Translations under genes and position numbers: made by a program
Notes under the pieces: model-generated
What the model was told of the DNA's origin: nothing
What the model saw: only the letters and a program-made list of their open reading frames with translations
The model's database searches: none
Assembly: GCA_027186245.1 (NCBI GenBank)
Contig: CP114493.1
Coordinates: forward strand, 3,913,501 to 3,977,500
DNA: 64,000 bases
From: Coriaria nepalensis
Taxonomy: Eukaryota > Streptophyta > Magnoliopsida > Cucurbitales > Coriariaceae
Direction of reading: 5' to 3'
Shown: positions 22,500 to 35,390 of the stretch, piece after piece
Numbering within the stretch: the first letter of the stretch is position 1
Layout: every line of letters begins with the position of its first letter

Positions 22500-25110
22500 T
22501 ATGTGTAAAGAAGAAAGATAGAACAATGAGATTATGTATCGACTACTAGGAACTTACTAAAGTAACGTTGAAGAACAAATACCCTCTACAAGGACTGATG
22601 ATTTCTCAAATAACGATTTGTGATCAGGATATTACCAGTTGAAAGATAAGAAAGAAGGAATCCCAAAAATGGATTTTAGGACTCGTTATGGACATTATGA
22701 GTTTTTGGTAATGCCATTTGGATTGACAAATGTCCCTGCAACATTTATGAAGTTCATGAATCGAGTGTTCAAAAACTTTATCGATAAACCTGTAATAGTA
22801 TTTATCAACGATATACTAGTGTACTCTAAATCCAAAGAGAAGCATGAACACCATTTAGAAGCCATACTAAAGATATTGAAAGAGCATAAACTCTATACAA
22901 AGTTTTCAAAATGTGAGTTTTGGCTAGACAAGGTGAAATTCCTCTGATATGAAGTGTCTAGAGGAGGAATATCAATGGACCCTACAAAGAATGAAGTAAT
23001 AATGAAATGGCTAACTCCTACCACTATTACTGAGATTCAAAATTTTATTGGATTAGCAACTTACTACAGAAAATTTGTTGAAGGATTTTCTAGTCTCGCT
23101 ACACCACTCACAACTCTTACTAAGAAGGAAAAGAAGTATGAGTGGACGAAAACGTGTGAATGGAGCTTCTAAGAAATAAAGAGTAGACTGACTAGTGCAC
23201 TATTCTTATCGTACCTACCGAGGAAGCAAAGTTTACGATCTATAGCAACATATCAAAGATTGGCTTGGGGGCAGTTCTAATGCAAGAGGCAAAAGTAGTA
23301 GCTTATGGATTGAGACAACTGTAAAATCATTAGAGGAACTACCCAACTGACGACTTAGAATTAGAAGCGGTCGTGTTTACATTAAAAATATAGCGACATT
23401 ATCTCTAGGGGGTCCATTGTAAACTTATTATAGATCATAAGAGTCTTAAGTACATCTTTACCCAGAAGGAACTCAATATGAGACAAAGAAGATGGTTGGA
23501 TTTGGTAAAATATTATGATTGTGAGATTCTTTATCACCCTAGAAAGGCGAACAAAGTTGTTGATGCATTAATTCGAAATATTCCGACAACATTAATGAAA
23601 ATTAATACTTTGCCTCAACTATGGCAAAATGAAATCCAAGAGTTAATTTTGGAGATAGTTATAGGAGAAATATCATCATTAACCCTACAACCGATCATTT
23701 TCGATGGGATGAAATATTCTTAAGTAACTGATCCAAACTTATGGAGAATTCAAGAAGAAGTCAAAAAAGGGAAAAATTAAGAGTTTAGTCCCTCTCCTAA
23801 TGGGATCCTTATTATTAAAGGAAGAATATGCGTTCCAAATGATGATGAAATAGGATGTCAGATTCTTTTAGAAGCATATGAAACCTCGTATTCTATACAC
23901 ATAGGAGCAACTAAGATGTACAAGGATTTGAAAGAGCACATATGGTGGAACGGAATGAAGAGGGCCGTTGTTGAATTTGTAGAAAAATGTCTAACATGTT
24001 AGAGAGTCAAGGCATAACATCAACATTCTGCAGGGGAGTTACAAATAAGTGAGATTCTATATTGGAAATGGGAGCAAATCATTGTAGAGTTCATTGTAGG
24101 GCTCCCTAAAATGACTAAGGAACACGATGCAATCAGGGTAATTGTTGACAAATTGACTAAATCAATGCATTTCTTACCAGTACAAAGCACACATCCACTA
24201 GAGTAACTAGCAAAGCTGTATGTGAATGAAATTGTTTAATTACATGGAGTGCCATTGTTGATAATTTCAGATTGAGATAGTAGATTTACTTCAACTTTTT
24301 GGAAAAGTGTCCAATGAGCGATGTGAATGAAGCTTAAGTTTAGCACGGCTTTTCACCCATAAATAGATGGTCACTCAGAGAGGACTATCCAGATGTTGAA
24401 AGATATGCTATGAGCGCGTGTCATAGATTCCAAGGGAGGTTGGAATAAGTATGTTCTTTTAATAGAATTCTCCTATAATAATAGTTTCCAAGCATCTATG
24501 GGAATGGCACAGTATGAAGCTTTATATGGGAGAAAGTATAAACCTCCAGTCCAATGATATGAAACAGGAGAAAGGAGCCTAATGAACTCTGACTCCATTG
24601 AAGTTACCATTGAAGCAGTCAAAAAGATAAAATAGAGAATATAAACCTCTCTTAGCCAACAGAAGAGCTATGCAGATAAAAGGCGTAGACCTTTGGAGTT
24701 TCAAATTGGAGATTCTGTATTTCTTAAAGTTTCACCTATGAAAGGCCTAATGTGTTTTGGCAAGAAGGGAAAATTGAGGCCATGATACATCGGACCGATC
24801 AAAATATTAGAACGTATTGGAAAAGTTGCGTATAAGCTTGCCTTTCCACTAAAGATTTCCTCAGTACACAACTTGTTCCACAACTCTATGTTGAAGAAAT
24901 ACTATCCAATCCCTTGCATATTGTAGAACATGAACCTCTTTAGGTCCAAAAAGATTATCATTGAAGAGAAAGTAGTGCAAATATTAGATTGCAAGAAGAA
25001 GATACTTAGAAATAAGATCATACCCCTCGTTAAGGTGCTCTGGAGAAGCCATAAACTAGAATAAACTACATGAGAACGAGAGAATGAGATGAAGAAAAAG
25101 TATCTGGAAT
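22500..25110 (+). pseudogene. Gypsy pol remnant: reverse transcriptase, RNase H, integrase and C-terminal tail
   Basis: Reverse transcriptase runs from about 22525 (RLCIDY) through [16 protein letters not shown] to the active-site motif [10 protein letters not shown]. Asn there (codon 22807-22809) replaces the first catalytic Asp. [12 protein letters not shown] and IQNFIGLATYYRKFVEGFS follow, then RNase H to 23620 ([26 protein letters not shown]). Integrase covers about 23900-24600 (VDKLTKSMHFLPVQS, EFSYNNSFQASMGMAQYEAL). A tail near 24900-25120 (ILDCKKKILRNKIIPLVKVLW) resembles the chromodomain-type end of Del-like elements. Multiple stops and frameshifts make it non-functional. Confidence 0.88.
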
Positions 25111-25744
25111 TATTTTAGTTCCCAAGGGACATATGCATAATAAGAGGATATAGATAAACATTATACACTCTGACATGTAATATATATGATATGTTATTGA
25201 GTGTTATATGTCTGGTTATGCCATTGCTTTGACATGTAAAATGTGTGAATTGTTGTTTTTGTTGCCATTAAGTGCAGTCTAGAAAAAAAAAAGAAGTAGG
25301 AGTGAAAAAAAGAAAGGGTTAAGCCCATAATTTAGAACTCAAGTTTAATTTGATTGAACCTGTAACAGACAATTAGATGTCTTACTAATAGTTCCGTAGT
25401 TGAACATCAACACATCCCCATAGATTAAAGACCAAGGATAAATGATATATGATATCTAAAGTTGGTCGAATCTAGACTCGACGGTGGTAAGGGTACCATG
25501 TAAGAAGTCCCGAAGTGGAAGCAATTGACGGTGGTAACATGTGCAAACCATATTCCCTGAGTGATAATATGGTAATATGGAGATGATGTTCCTTGCAGTA
25601 TAGGAACAATGTTTGAAGTTTTGTTTCGAGCATAGGATATAATTAATAAGACTATGGAGGAGTTTATAAGTAGTCTCAAACAATTTATGAGGTATATAGA
25701 TTAAACATCAACATTAATAAATTTTGAGGACGAAATTGTTGTAA
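25111..25744 (+). other. 3' non-coding region of the nested gypsy element
   Basis: Lies between the integrase tail and the polypurine tract. It ends with attttgaggacgaaattgtt, the typical context before the 3' LTR in Del-like gypsy elements. No gene is seen. Confidence 0.6.
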
Positions 25745-25755
25745 AGAGGGGAGAC
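25745..25755 (+). other. Polypurine tract of the nested gypsy element
   Basis: AGAGGGGAGAC immediately before the LTR start TGTAAACCCC. Confidence 0.8.
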
Positions 25756-26555
25756 TGTAAACCCCATGAATTTCGGGCAACATATAGTTGATAGGTAAAT
25801 AAATTCTAGGTAATTAACTATAAAGTAGTATAGTTTCATTAAAAAATTAAAATTCATAAGGTATATAGTCAGGACTAAAAGTAATGTGTATATATATATG
25901 TATACATGTATAGTAAAATCCACAAGTATGTTTATATATATATAAATAGATATATATAAAGTTTGTGACAGTGTCATGACTCACCACCTCACTAGCACAG
26001 ATGGAAGAGTATTACATTAATAATAAAAATATTAGTCATCATAGTTATATAACAAATAAATGACATTTGTTGTAGCAATGGTTTATCAAGGAAAATGAAT
26101 AGTTTATTCTCAACATTCTCTTTCAGTTATGCTGAGAGTGAAGTTTATAAGAAAACTTTTGCAGATCCTCTATTTCTTGCATCACCTTTTATATTAATCC
26201 TAACACTTTCCTAGAATTTTAGAGACGACGTCTAGTGATAGCTTATACATCCTATTAATCTTCTCTCATCTTGAACTTGGGTTTGCTAAAACTTAAGGTA
26301 AGGGTTATAGATTTAAATTTACAGGGTTATATGTTTAAGTTCTAATATGGGAAAAAAAATATATAAATGAAACAAATTAGAACAACAGTATGTTAGAAGA
26401 ATCCAATTATGAAAAGCTTCAAACATTGATAAAATTATGTAATATTTATATGAAGAAACTCAACTCTTGTAGTTTTTTAGGGACACCAAGAACACCCAAA
26501 CGAATTTGTAATCATTGGGATCAAAATTCTAGAATTCTAGAAGTTAACATGAATG

Positions 26556-27114
26556 GCTTGACATACTTAATGCCTCCAATATACGAGGTACCTAATGTAC
26601 TCGACGCCTAAATTATGCTAGGTGCTCGACATACTCGATGCCCCTAATATATGAGGTGTTCGATGTAGTCGATGCCTAAATTATGTGAGTTACTCAACGT
26701 ACTCTGCGCCTCCAATATGCAAGGTGCTTGACGTACTTAATGCCTCCATTATGCAAGGTGCTCGATGTACTCTACACCTCTAATATGCTAGGTGCTCGAC
26801 ATACTCGACGCCACCAATATATGATGTGCTAGACATAATCGATGCCTTGACATGCTCGACATACTTGACGCCTCCAATATATGATGTGCTAGACGTAATC
26901 GATGCCTTGACATGCTCTACATACTAGACGCTTCTAATATGCGATGTGTTCGAGTGACGCCTCTAATATGCGATGTACTCGACGCGTCAACGTATTTGAC
27001 ACCTCAACATACTAGATGTACTCGATGTACTCGATGTACTCGACGTACTCGATGTACTCGACGTACTCGACACCTTGACGTAATCGACATTTTGATGTAC
27101 TCGATGCCTTGATA
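26556..27114. repeat. 34-bp minisatellite inside the gypsy 3' LTR, with a 9-bp sub-repeat
   Basis: Same family as 18389-18786 but longer (about 560 bases against 400). In its right part (about 27010-27070) the unit has collapsed to a 9-base repeat, actcgatgt / actcgacgt, repeated about seven times. This gives a run of Thr-Arg-Cys codons that is not a gene. Confidence 0.9.
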
Positions 27115-27903
27115 TCTACTATATCAGCAATAAAATGATTAAGATGGGATACAATACTCATAAAAATTGTAAACTTCGAGTAGTATAATTGAGTTAGTTT
27201 TAACTGAGATATAATAAATGCATGGTAAATAGTGAAAGGATGTTCATAAAGTCATTTGATACCGAATTAAAGCTTGAGGAGTTAATGTTGAAATGAAATT
27301 GGTTAGGTTTTGTTTTATTTCAGACTTTATATGTTTGGAAGGGTTAACTATAATGGTTTAAATAATAAGGTAAAAATGATAATCTAGAAGGAAACACTTT
27401 GACCAAAGTTACTCATTTAATCAAGTAAGTTATAATAACAAAACATTAGGAACTAGATTCCTAAAGATAAATGAGAAATGCATAGTAAGATAAGATAACC
27501 AAATAAAATAGCTTATAGAAAGTTAAGCTTTTATTAAGCTAAGTTAAATTCTTGATTGCATAGGCGAACAACTGGCCCAATGTTCGTGAAGTACACAATC
27601 CTTCGGGGAAAGCACCGAATCTAGGTAAGTACAAATCTCATCTATAACATGGAATCTGTTTTCGAAACTTGATATGCCATGGTTGATGAATGTTATGATG
27701 TTCACATTGGCTGGCGTGATTTAGAATTTCTGAGTTGATTGTTGTTATTTGTGTTGTGAGTCTATTAGGATGTTGCTCCTATAAATTGTACAACTGCATA
27801 AACACATATAGCCATTAAAATGATAGTACCTCATATTCCATGCTAGGAATGTAAGAGGTATAAAAGAAAGCAATAAAATGACATAGATAGTATAGTTTTG
27901 CTG

Positions 27904-28145
27904 ATACCACTAGAAGGAAAGGTTACCTCTTGAAGGAAGGCCGAGGCTCAATGAAGGGATAATTATGTAAACTATTTTGATACCTCTCGAAGTAAAGGCC
28001 GAGGCCCAATGAAGAGAGGATCATGATTAGTTACTTCTTAAAGGAAAGGTCGAGGCTTAATAAAGAGAGAATTATGTAAAGTATGCTAAAATCTCTCGAA
28101 GAATGGGTCAAGGCCTAATGAATAGGGGATCATGATAAGTTATGC
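27904..28145. repeat. 51-59-bp tandem array inside the gypsy 3' LTR
   Basis: Four full units and one partial unit of the same repeat as 19581-19965, fewer than the seven in the 5' LTR. A dispersed unit again follows at about 28440-28500. Confidence 0.87.
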
Positions 28146-29198
28146 AAAGAAACAATAAGAAAAAGTATGTATAAACCTCACCTACAACATGGAAACTATT
28201 TTTGAAACTTTATGAGTTATTTTTAATGATTACACGATTGTGCACATTATTAATTGATTTGCAGTCATGAAATGATTTACTGTTAAGAGAGCTATGATCC
28301 TTATAGTTACTACTTATAGAATTCTCTTGAGCAACATATGCACTCATGAACATCATGCAAAGTTTATCTCATATTTCATGTTAAGAAATTAAGAAGCATA
28401 TGATATTAGAAAGAAATGAGATAGAATAGTTTAGTGTCGTACCGACCCTTGAAGGAACGGTCGAGGCCCAACGAAGAGGGGATTATGATAAGTTATGCTA
28501 ATACATGCCTCAACATGTAAGGACCATAGGCAAATTCAGATCGGGTTGCTCCCCCATCTTTCCATTGGTCGAACACTCAATTGGTACGTACACATGACTT
28601 AATAAAAAAAAAAGTAAGAAAGTGTAAGAAAGAGTAAGATAGAAGCATATAATAACCCTTACGAAGAATATGCGTTTTAAGATTATTATATATTACATGT
28701 TTCATACATCATATGCATCTATAGATGTTTTGTGAGTTATGTTTGTACCTACTGAGTGAAAGCTCACATCTTACGTTCCATGTTGTAGTCACTAAGGGTA
28801 AGCCACTGAGGTAGTTACCCTAACAAACTTGCCAACAGGGTGTAATAATTGCGAAGGAGGTAGTGGTACTAGGACTATAGCTACGTCGTAAACTTTCACT
28901 TTAATATTGTAAATAAGGATAGTTACAATTAATTTGGTGCATCATAAAGACTCAGCCAATGTTTTGAGAACCTTCTTATAGATATTTTGAGATCTTATAG
29001 TCGATACATGCACATTTATTAGTAGCACTGCAACATACATTTTTATATGATAGATGTTGCTACCAGCCAAGAAACTCTTTTAATAAAGAAAGTCTTAAGA
29101 GATTCTTTAAGACTAAGTCTGTAGTGGGAAAATCAATTACTTTGATTTTACGAAGAAAAGTTAGTAATGTAATAGTATGAAAAGCATGGGTCACTACA

Positions 29199-30535
29199 GA
29201 AGGGTCTTGATAGACACACCAAATTGAGTTAGTACCATCTAATGGAAGATATGAGCCACATTATAAGCATCACTTTTGTTGCAGAGAAAATATATCTAAG
29301 ACATCCTAGTACAATCATCAAGGGATGAACCATTTTTTCCCTTTATGTGTAGTCATGAGAGCAAGACCCCAAACATTTGAATGAACTAAAGTAAAAAAGA
29401 GCATAAACTTTATTATCTTTTGAATGAAAAGTAGTATGATGGCTTTTTGCTATAACATAAGTTTCACAAGCAAAATCAGACAAATTATAATCTCTAAATA
29501 AAGATGAAAATAATCTCGGCAAATAATCAAACGAAGAATGACCTAGTCGTCGATGCCATAACAAAATATCTTTGTTATTTCTGAACATGTTGTTACTCAT
29601 AGTATGAACTAATGCTTCATTTGATTTTGTTAACCCAATGTCACCACTCCGTTTTACCATTGTCAATCTTCTTCTTTGTATGAATATTTAGAAAAACATA
29701 GTGTGTAGGAAAAAAATGTAGCAACACAATCATGAGCTTGGGTTAATTTTTTAATATAGATAAGGTTACAATTTAATGATGAAACAAACAAAAATCAGAG
29801 ATAGATAGAGAAGCTGATAAAGACATTGCGCTTATTCTAACAACTAGAGAAGATACACCATTGGCATTAATAATGATAGACTCATGGCTTGTAGAGGATA
29901 GTTGACTAAACAAAGACCGATCACCAGTCATATGATCAGATGCACTTGATTATATTATCCAAGTATTATTTCCAGAAGGAATGTTAAGAAAAGAACTGGA
30001 TATACTTGACTTGGCAACAAATCAAGAAGCAATGACGAGGTTGCTCTTGAAAGGTGGTGTCATAGACTCCAGGTTTGAAGTAATATGAGAAACCTGGCCT
30101 ATTTTTTCAATTTTCTTCTTCTCATACCATTTAGGGAACCTATGTTTTTTGAAGCAGGTTTCTTCAACATGATTTGTTCCATTACATCATGTGCATTTCC
30201 TTTCATATTTCTTAGGATCTAATTTTTCATCAGTTTTCTTTGTAATAAATGCCCCTCTAATTGCCACCTAATCCCCCATAATAGATTATAGTCTATTAGC
30301 TTTAGAACACAATGTAGCATATGCCTCCCACACACTCAGAAGAATGGGAGCTGATAAGACCTGGCTACGAACCTCAGCAGGACTAGAGTCAAGACTAGCA
30401 AGGGAGATATAAAGACGATTGTTGTTAATTTCAACTGCCAGATGAATATCTTTCGATTTTTTCAAGCCACAAGGATGAAGTGCTTCAAGTTCCCACCAAA
30501 TTTGTTTAGTAGTATCATTAGGAATTCATACATAT
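29199..30535 (-). pseudogene. Ty1/copia remnant, 5' half: gag, protease, pre-integrase, integrase start
   Basis: On the minus strand from 30535 downward: a gag C-terminal part, a zinc knuckle reading CT*CNGTNHVEETCFKKH (CX2CX4HX4C with one stop inside), then a protease-like stretch (NTWII*SSASDHMTGD, the catalytic Asp codon region damaged). The pre-integrase domain at 29666-29343 includes LLWHRRLGHSSFDYLP and FACETYVIAKSHHTTFHS. The integrase start (VHSNVWG; then LTQFGVSIKTL) lies close to 29205, where it breaks off and continues, after a gap, at 18117. The gag 5' end is cut at 30535 by an LTR of another copia family. Confidence 0.87.
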
Positions 30536-33500
30536 AAAGTAGCAAAAGTAATAATTTAAAATTTTTGAATCTCATCCTAATCATAGCATAATTTCATAAA
30601 CAAGATCGATCATACAACAATTATATATTACATATATAATCTCTTTATAAAAAGTAAATTAAATCACATGAATTTAAATTTCAAGTTTAGGTAAAGGGTT
30701 ACCTTAACTTGATAAGCAAACCACTACAATTATTTTTTCAATTTGATTGCAAGGAAAATTTAAGACTCTCATGTGTTCGTCCTCTAACCATAATCCATAC
30801 GATTCATTCACTTTGTTAATTTTCTTCCTTCAGATTAAACACATTAATCAAAAAGTTCAGGAAAAGGGATGAGAAAAACTCTCTTTTTCTCTCTCTCAAT
30901 TTCGGACAAGAGGAGGATGAGATGCCTTAGGGTTTTTGGACACTTAGTGGAATATATATAATGTACCACTAGGTCTAAAATTTCCTTTTAGCTAAGGTTT
31001 CCTTAACTTAATTAAGAAAACAATGAGTGAATACCCATGTATATGGCCGACCACTTCTATAGGCTTTAGCCCGTGGACTTTAATTAACCTGTTGATTAAT
31101 TTAATTAATGAGAATCTAATTAATAATTCGGTCCATTAATTCTTTCATGTCCAATTATTAATTCAAACATTTAAGACTATTTTATAATTAAATATAAGTT
31201 CCTTTGTAATTTATTAATTTTTAATTATATTAATGTAACATTTAGTTATGCTAGTAGAGCTGCATTATATTAGATTTAGTAATTAGTACTTACTGTTTTG
31301 CTCTTTTAGTAAAACTATAACTCAAATTACCATTTTACCCTTAAAATGTGAATGGTCCATTTTTCATTTTCTCCCACGAATCTTAAACTGAGTTAATGTC
31401 AAATCTTTATGTGTTTGACCGATTAGATTCTACATAATGCCGGTAGGAAGATTTCATTACACTTTATGAATTTATTTAATTCACAATCAAATTCTTATAA
31501 TTTAAATTAAACAGTTAACTTAATCATCAAATGATTAAATAACTTAAATCTCTGATTCAAGATTGACTTTTAGCAAACTGCCAACGCTACCCAAGAGATT
31601 CGAAGTACCATATGTTGGAAATTGGGTTTAAAAAATTCACAGCAGAAGCGATTATTGGTCCTAGTATATAAAAAAATTTTCTAACAACTTTTAGCGATCA
31701 TTTATATATACATATAAATTAATCTTAAACACTAGATAAAGAAATCATATCTTTGTCTATGCAAGTTGATTAACAATTCATTAGGACGTGTGTGTGCACG
31801 TAGAGATGACAATGTTTTTCTCTTTAGGGTGATATCTTCTCATTATTCTTAAATAATTTAGATTATGATGTATTTATAGAGTTCTATTAGATTTTTTGTT
31901 TAGTATTATTTTAAATTAATTGAATTACTAATTCAAACATAATATTTAATTATAACAAAATCATGAGATATCTTTTAATTATATCTTTGATTTGGTCAAG
32001 TCTTTTCAAATATAATTCAAAACTAATTCAAATCTAATTTAAAATAGAATTTTATCTATTTTAAACCAATTATATTTTATTTGAATTTTAAATTAGTTTC
32101 TCAAACTCATTTAGATTTGACTTGCCTAATATTAATATTAAATTAATATCTCATAACAACCTTATATTAGATAACATATTTAATTCAAAATTAAATATAT
32201 TATTATTTTATAAAATGAATTTCAAAATTCATCACAATATTTAAATACATCTTTTAATTAATTAATTCTCTAATTAACTATTTAATATCAATTATCTCAT
32301 AATTACATATTTGCTCGAGAAAACTATTTCCTTTGCAAATAAATTTTTCTCTACCTTTTTCGCGCTTACCCTATATAATGTTTTATAGAGGAGACCTGAG
32401 GACCATGGATCTGTAAGTCCAAGCTATAATAAATTAAATTATTAATTAAACTCTGTAATCTAATAAATATAATTTATTAATCTCAATATTATTATACTAA
32501 AAATATGGGATTGCACTCTTGCAATTATAGAACAAATTACTTAGTAATCTCTAGTAGTCTATTGAAATTATCATTATATGTAATTTAATCCTTCAATAAT
32601 TGATTCATAATTAGAGTTGTTCAAAATTACTATTTTACCCTTCTAATTATCTCTTTATCCTTAAGTACCATTAATCTACTAGTAAATGGTCAATTTATAA
32701 CTTAGTTATAAATTTGAGCTCAAAATCATTTAGTTCTAGAATTAACGCTCAAGGAAACCAATCTACAATCTTCTATGAAGAAGGTTTAGATTTCATATCT
32801 GTAAATTATGTTCTCAGCCGCTTATCCTAATGAACCTAAAAATAGAAGTTCTTACCCTATTTTACAAACAAACCGTGACAAGTGAATAAAAAGATCTAGT
32901 TGACATAAACATGAGTTTATGAGGATTTAGATTGATCTGCATAGGATCATCTTTTAATATGAATAAAATTCTTTATGGCAATGGTATGTTGACAAAAAAT
33001 AATTCATATTGGGTCCAATCCTATATAATCCAATCATTGAGATGTCTACCTACATCAATGATTCAGATCTAGATCACCTGCATTCATAATGCTAGTGGCC
33101 CGTACTAGCAACCATTAATTAAAGATTCCATACTTCAATATATTGTGGATAATTTAATTCATTATCTAATCTTAATCTTCTCGTACTAATAAAAGATTAT
33201 AGTTACATAGATGAATTTGGAATTATATGATATTTATACAAATTATTTAATAATAACACATTAAAGCAATTATGTAGAAATATGTCACTTTTATTAATTT
33301 CATAAAATTGTACTTATTACATGCTTTTAGGGTACCATGCCTAACACCATCTTCCGAAAGAAACTTTTATGACTATAGTATATTTACAATAATGATCATT
33401 TTATCTTGTAAATTTCCCAATTTTTCCTAAAGTATCGTTTAACTATTAAACTCTATAGATAAATTATATGAACTATTATATCTTTATTGAAGATCAACAA

Positions 33501-33965
33501 TGGATTTACAAAAAACTCATTTTAATACCATACTACTTTGTAAAGATTCATTGTTCAATAAAATATATAATTCATAGGATCTATTTCCAAACACGGAAAT
33601 AGTGGATTCCCTCTTGATCACTCACAACCTTTATGTGTAATATTTCATGCACAACGGTTTACGATTCATCCTTGGCTAGGCTAATTTGAATGATGTCAAA
33701 GAATGAAACCTATCACACAAGATACCAGGGCAATATCATATTTGAGGACCATATGTAATATGTCAATAGATAATTCTCATTAATAATTAGTATTAATTAT
33801 CATTGAGAATTATCCAAGTGTCACGTTTGGTACTCTTAGTCTCTACTAAGTATCCACATAATCATCATGATGTTCCACCAATACTAATGGCTATGAGACT
33901 GTGATTGTCTATCCGGATAATCAATGTCCTATCTTGAGATCCTATGACAATGAATAGTTCATGTT
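30536..33965 (-). mobile_element. Minus-strand copy of the 2.16 kb copia LTR family, split by a solo LTR
   Basis: The parts 33965-33347 and 31612-30536 read on the minus strand match the family represented by 54211-56370 and 57049-59208, for instance the tract around ggtaccaaacgtgac and the region with aaagtagtatggtat. The two parts are separated by the solo LTR at 31613-33346. About the first 200 bases of the LTR are missing at the right end, where the sequence passes abruptly into a plus-strand copia leader. Confidence 0.72.
31613..33346 (-). mobile_element. Solo LTR, copy 2, nested in another LTR
   Basis: 1734 bp, reading TGTTGGAAATTGGG at the left end and CCTAACA at the right end. It matches the reverse complement of 3659-5336 from end to end. 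The flanks CCATA (31608-31612) and CCATC (33347-33351) agree at four of five positions, consistent with a 5-bp target duplication. The host sequence on either side joins up when compared with the uninterrupted family copy at 57049-59208 (around 58235). No coding or internal sequence remains. Confidence 0.87.
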
Positions 33966-35390
33966 TTGACAGCCTCATGTGCTGCTTCCTACATGCGGCG
34001 GCATGTGGTGCATGTAGGCTCATGGTAGTGGTGCCGCAGCCGGGTGACATCATGTGTTATGTGTGGGCAGTAGTGCGCGGGTAGCTGTCAATGAAAAAAG
34101 TTGTCGTGTAAACCCTATTTCTATTTAGTCATTTTTGTACGCTATCCTAAATTTTTGTAAGACCTAATCTTTTATTTAATTAATTAAAATATGATTTTCA
34201 TTATATAATTGATGACTATATTCTGTGTTTGATGTACATTTGGAAAGTAAAATCATATAAATTATTTATATGTATTTTATCAAACATAAAATCAATTAAA
34301 TTACCTTAAATAGTTTATGGTGAATTTAATGTGATTAAAAATTTATTTTTGCATGTTTCCTAAGTTTAAAAGAAGATCTAAAATATAAAATTTCTTAAAT
34401 ATTATTTATCATTTTGGAAACGACATGACTAAGAAACTTTCCAAATATGGAAAGTTGGCATTTTAGCAAATATCCTTAAGGAGTTAAGGATGATGATTTT
34501 AATTGTTTTCTTGTGCTTGAAATAAGTAAAATGTACTAAAAGAGTAGATTAGATCTAATGACTTGTTTAAAATCCATGAATATAACATTATCATACATCA
34601 AAAGATAAGACAAGAATAATGTATGAATGATTAAAATTATTTTAACATGATTATGCATTAGATGTATGTATTTAAATTGTTAAATATACATGCATTATGA
34701 TATGTATATATGTGCTTAGTTAAATGTGTTATTGGATCATATTTAAAGACTATGAGATAGTGCATGATTTATATGTATGTTTGTTTATGATGAGACTATA
34801 AATCAAATCCTTCCTATGATAATATTGAGCTGTAATTGGTCGTAAAATCCTTTCATAGCTTAGATTCCAGATATTACAATATATGTGATATTTGCATTAA
34901 ATTTAAGATGGCTACAGACACGTGAAACTTATATTTGGTGTAAGTATGCATGTATATTATCTTAGCATAAGATGCGTGACTGAGTAATGATGTCATTTTC
35001 GGCTTGGACATGGACACATACACATACTAGTTTAACACTTTATGTTTCACAAGAATATTTGGATTAAGCTCAAGTAAGAAAATATAATTAGCTACAGACA
35101 CGTGGAATTATGTTTTCTTCAAGGTAACATAAAAGAGTTATATGAGATGTAATTGCAAAAAATTTTATTACCCTCCATGTTTATTATGATTGGCTAGAGA
35201 CATGTTGAAGTTGTAATATTTGATGATAGGATATTTTTCCCACTAAAAAAAAATTAATTTTTCTCGTTTTATATTAAGAAGATCAATATATTTTTGTAAC
35301 AAAATAGTAGGAGATACCGAAAATTTTTTATGACTATTGAAATTTTTAGTACCTCATATTTTGTGCATATTTACTTATGTCATTGTGTTG
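33966..35390 (+). mobile_element. Untranslated leader of a plus-strand copia element (copy A)
   Basis: Matches the leader that follows the primer-binding site at 39453 in the second element: a GC-rich patch at about 33991-34080, then AT-rich sequence, then a four-fold spaced motif (34908-35207), then the gag region. The LTR and primer-binding site of this copy are missing; it abuts a minus-strand LTR at about 33965. Confidence 0.7.
34908..35207 (+). repeat. Four spaced copies of a GGCTAYAGACACGTGG-like motif, leader copy A
   Basis: Occurrences: atggctacagacacgtgaaa at 34908, ggacatggacacata at 35006, tagctacagacacgtggaat at 35089, tggctagagacatgttga at 35191. Spacing is about 96, 84 and 102 bases. 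The sequence between the motifs is not itself repeated, so this is not a simple tandem array. Confidence 0.75.

Larger units (their letters stand above)
18118..29198 (+). mobile_element. Nested Ty3/gypsy element with 3.4 kb LTRs, inserted in a copia integrase
   Basis: The complete span contains a truncated 5' LTR (18118-21020), primer-binding site (21023-21034), broken gag-pol (about 21.4-25.1 kb), polypurine tract (25745-25755) and 3' LTR (25756-29198). Both sides are flanked by the two halves of the minus-strand copia integrase. Long LTRs and the integrase tail suggest a Del/Tekay-like chromovirus; this assignment is inference. The LTRs have clearly diverged from each other, including different tandem-repeat copy numbers, so the insertion is old. 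Confidence 0.88.
25756..29198 (+). mobile_element. 3' LTR of the nested gypsy element, 3443 bp
   Basis: Starts TGTAAACCCCATGAATTTC after the polypurine tract and ends GTCACTACA; the next bases belong to the interrupted copia integrase. It aligns with the 5' LTR over its last 2.9 kb. It holds its own versions of both tandem arrays (26556-27114 and 27904-28145). Confidence 0.88.

Noticed and set aside
25714..25977. Minus-strand open frame with Ile/Tyr runs
   Set aside because: Comes from (TA)n-rich sequence at the start of the gypsy 3' LTR.
26912..27112. Thr/Arg/Cys-rich open frame
   Set aside because: Produced by the 9-bp sub-repeat in the gypsy 3' LTR.
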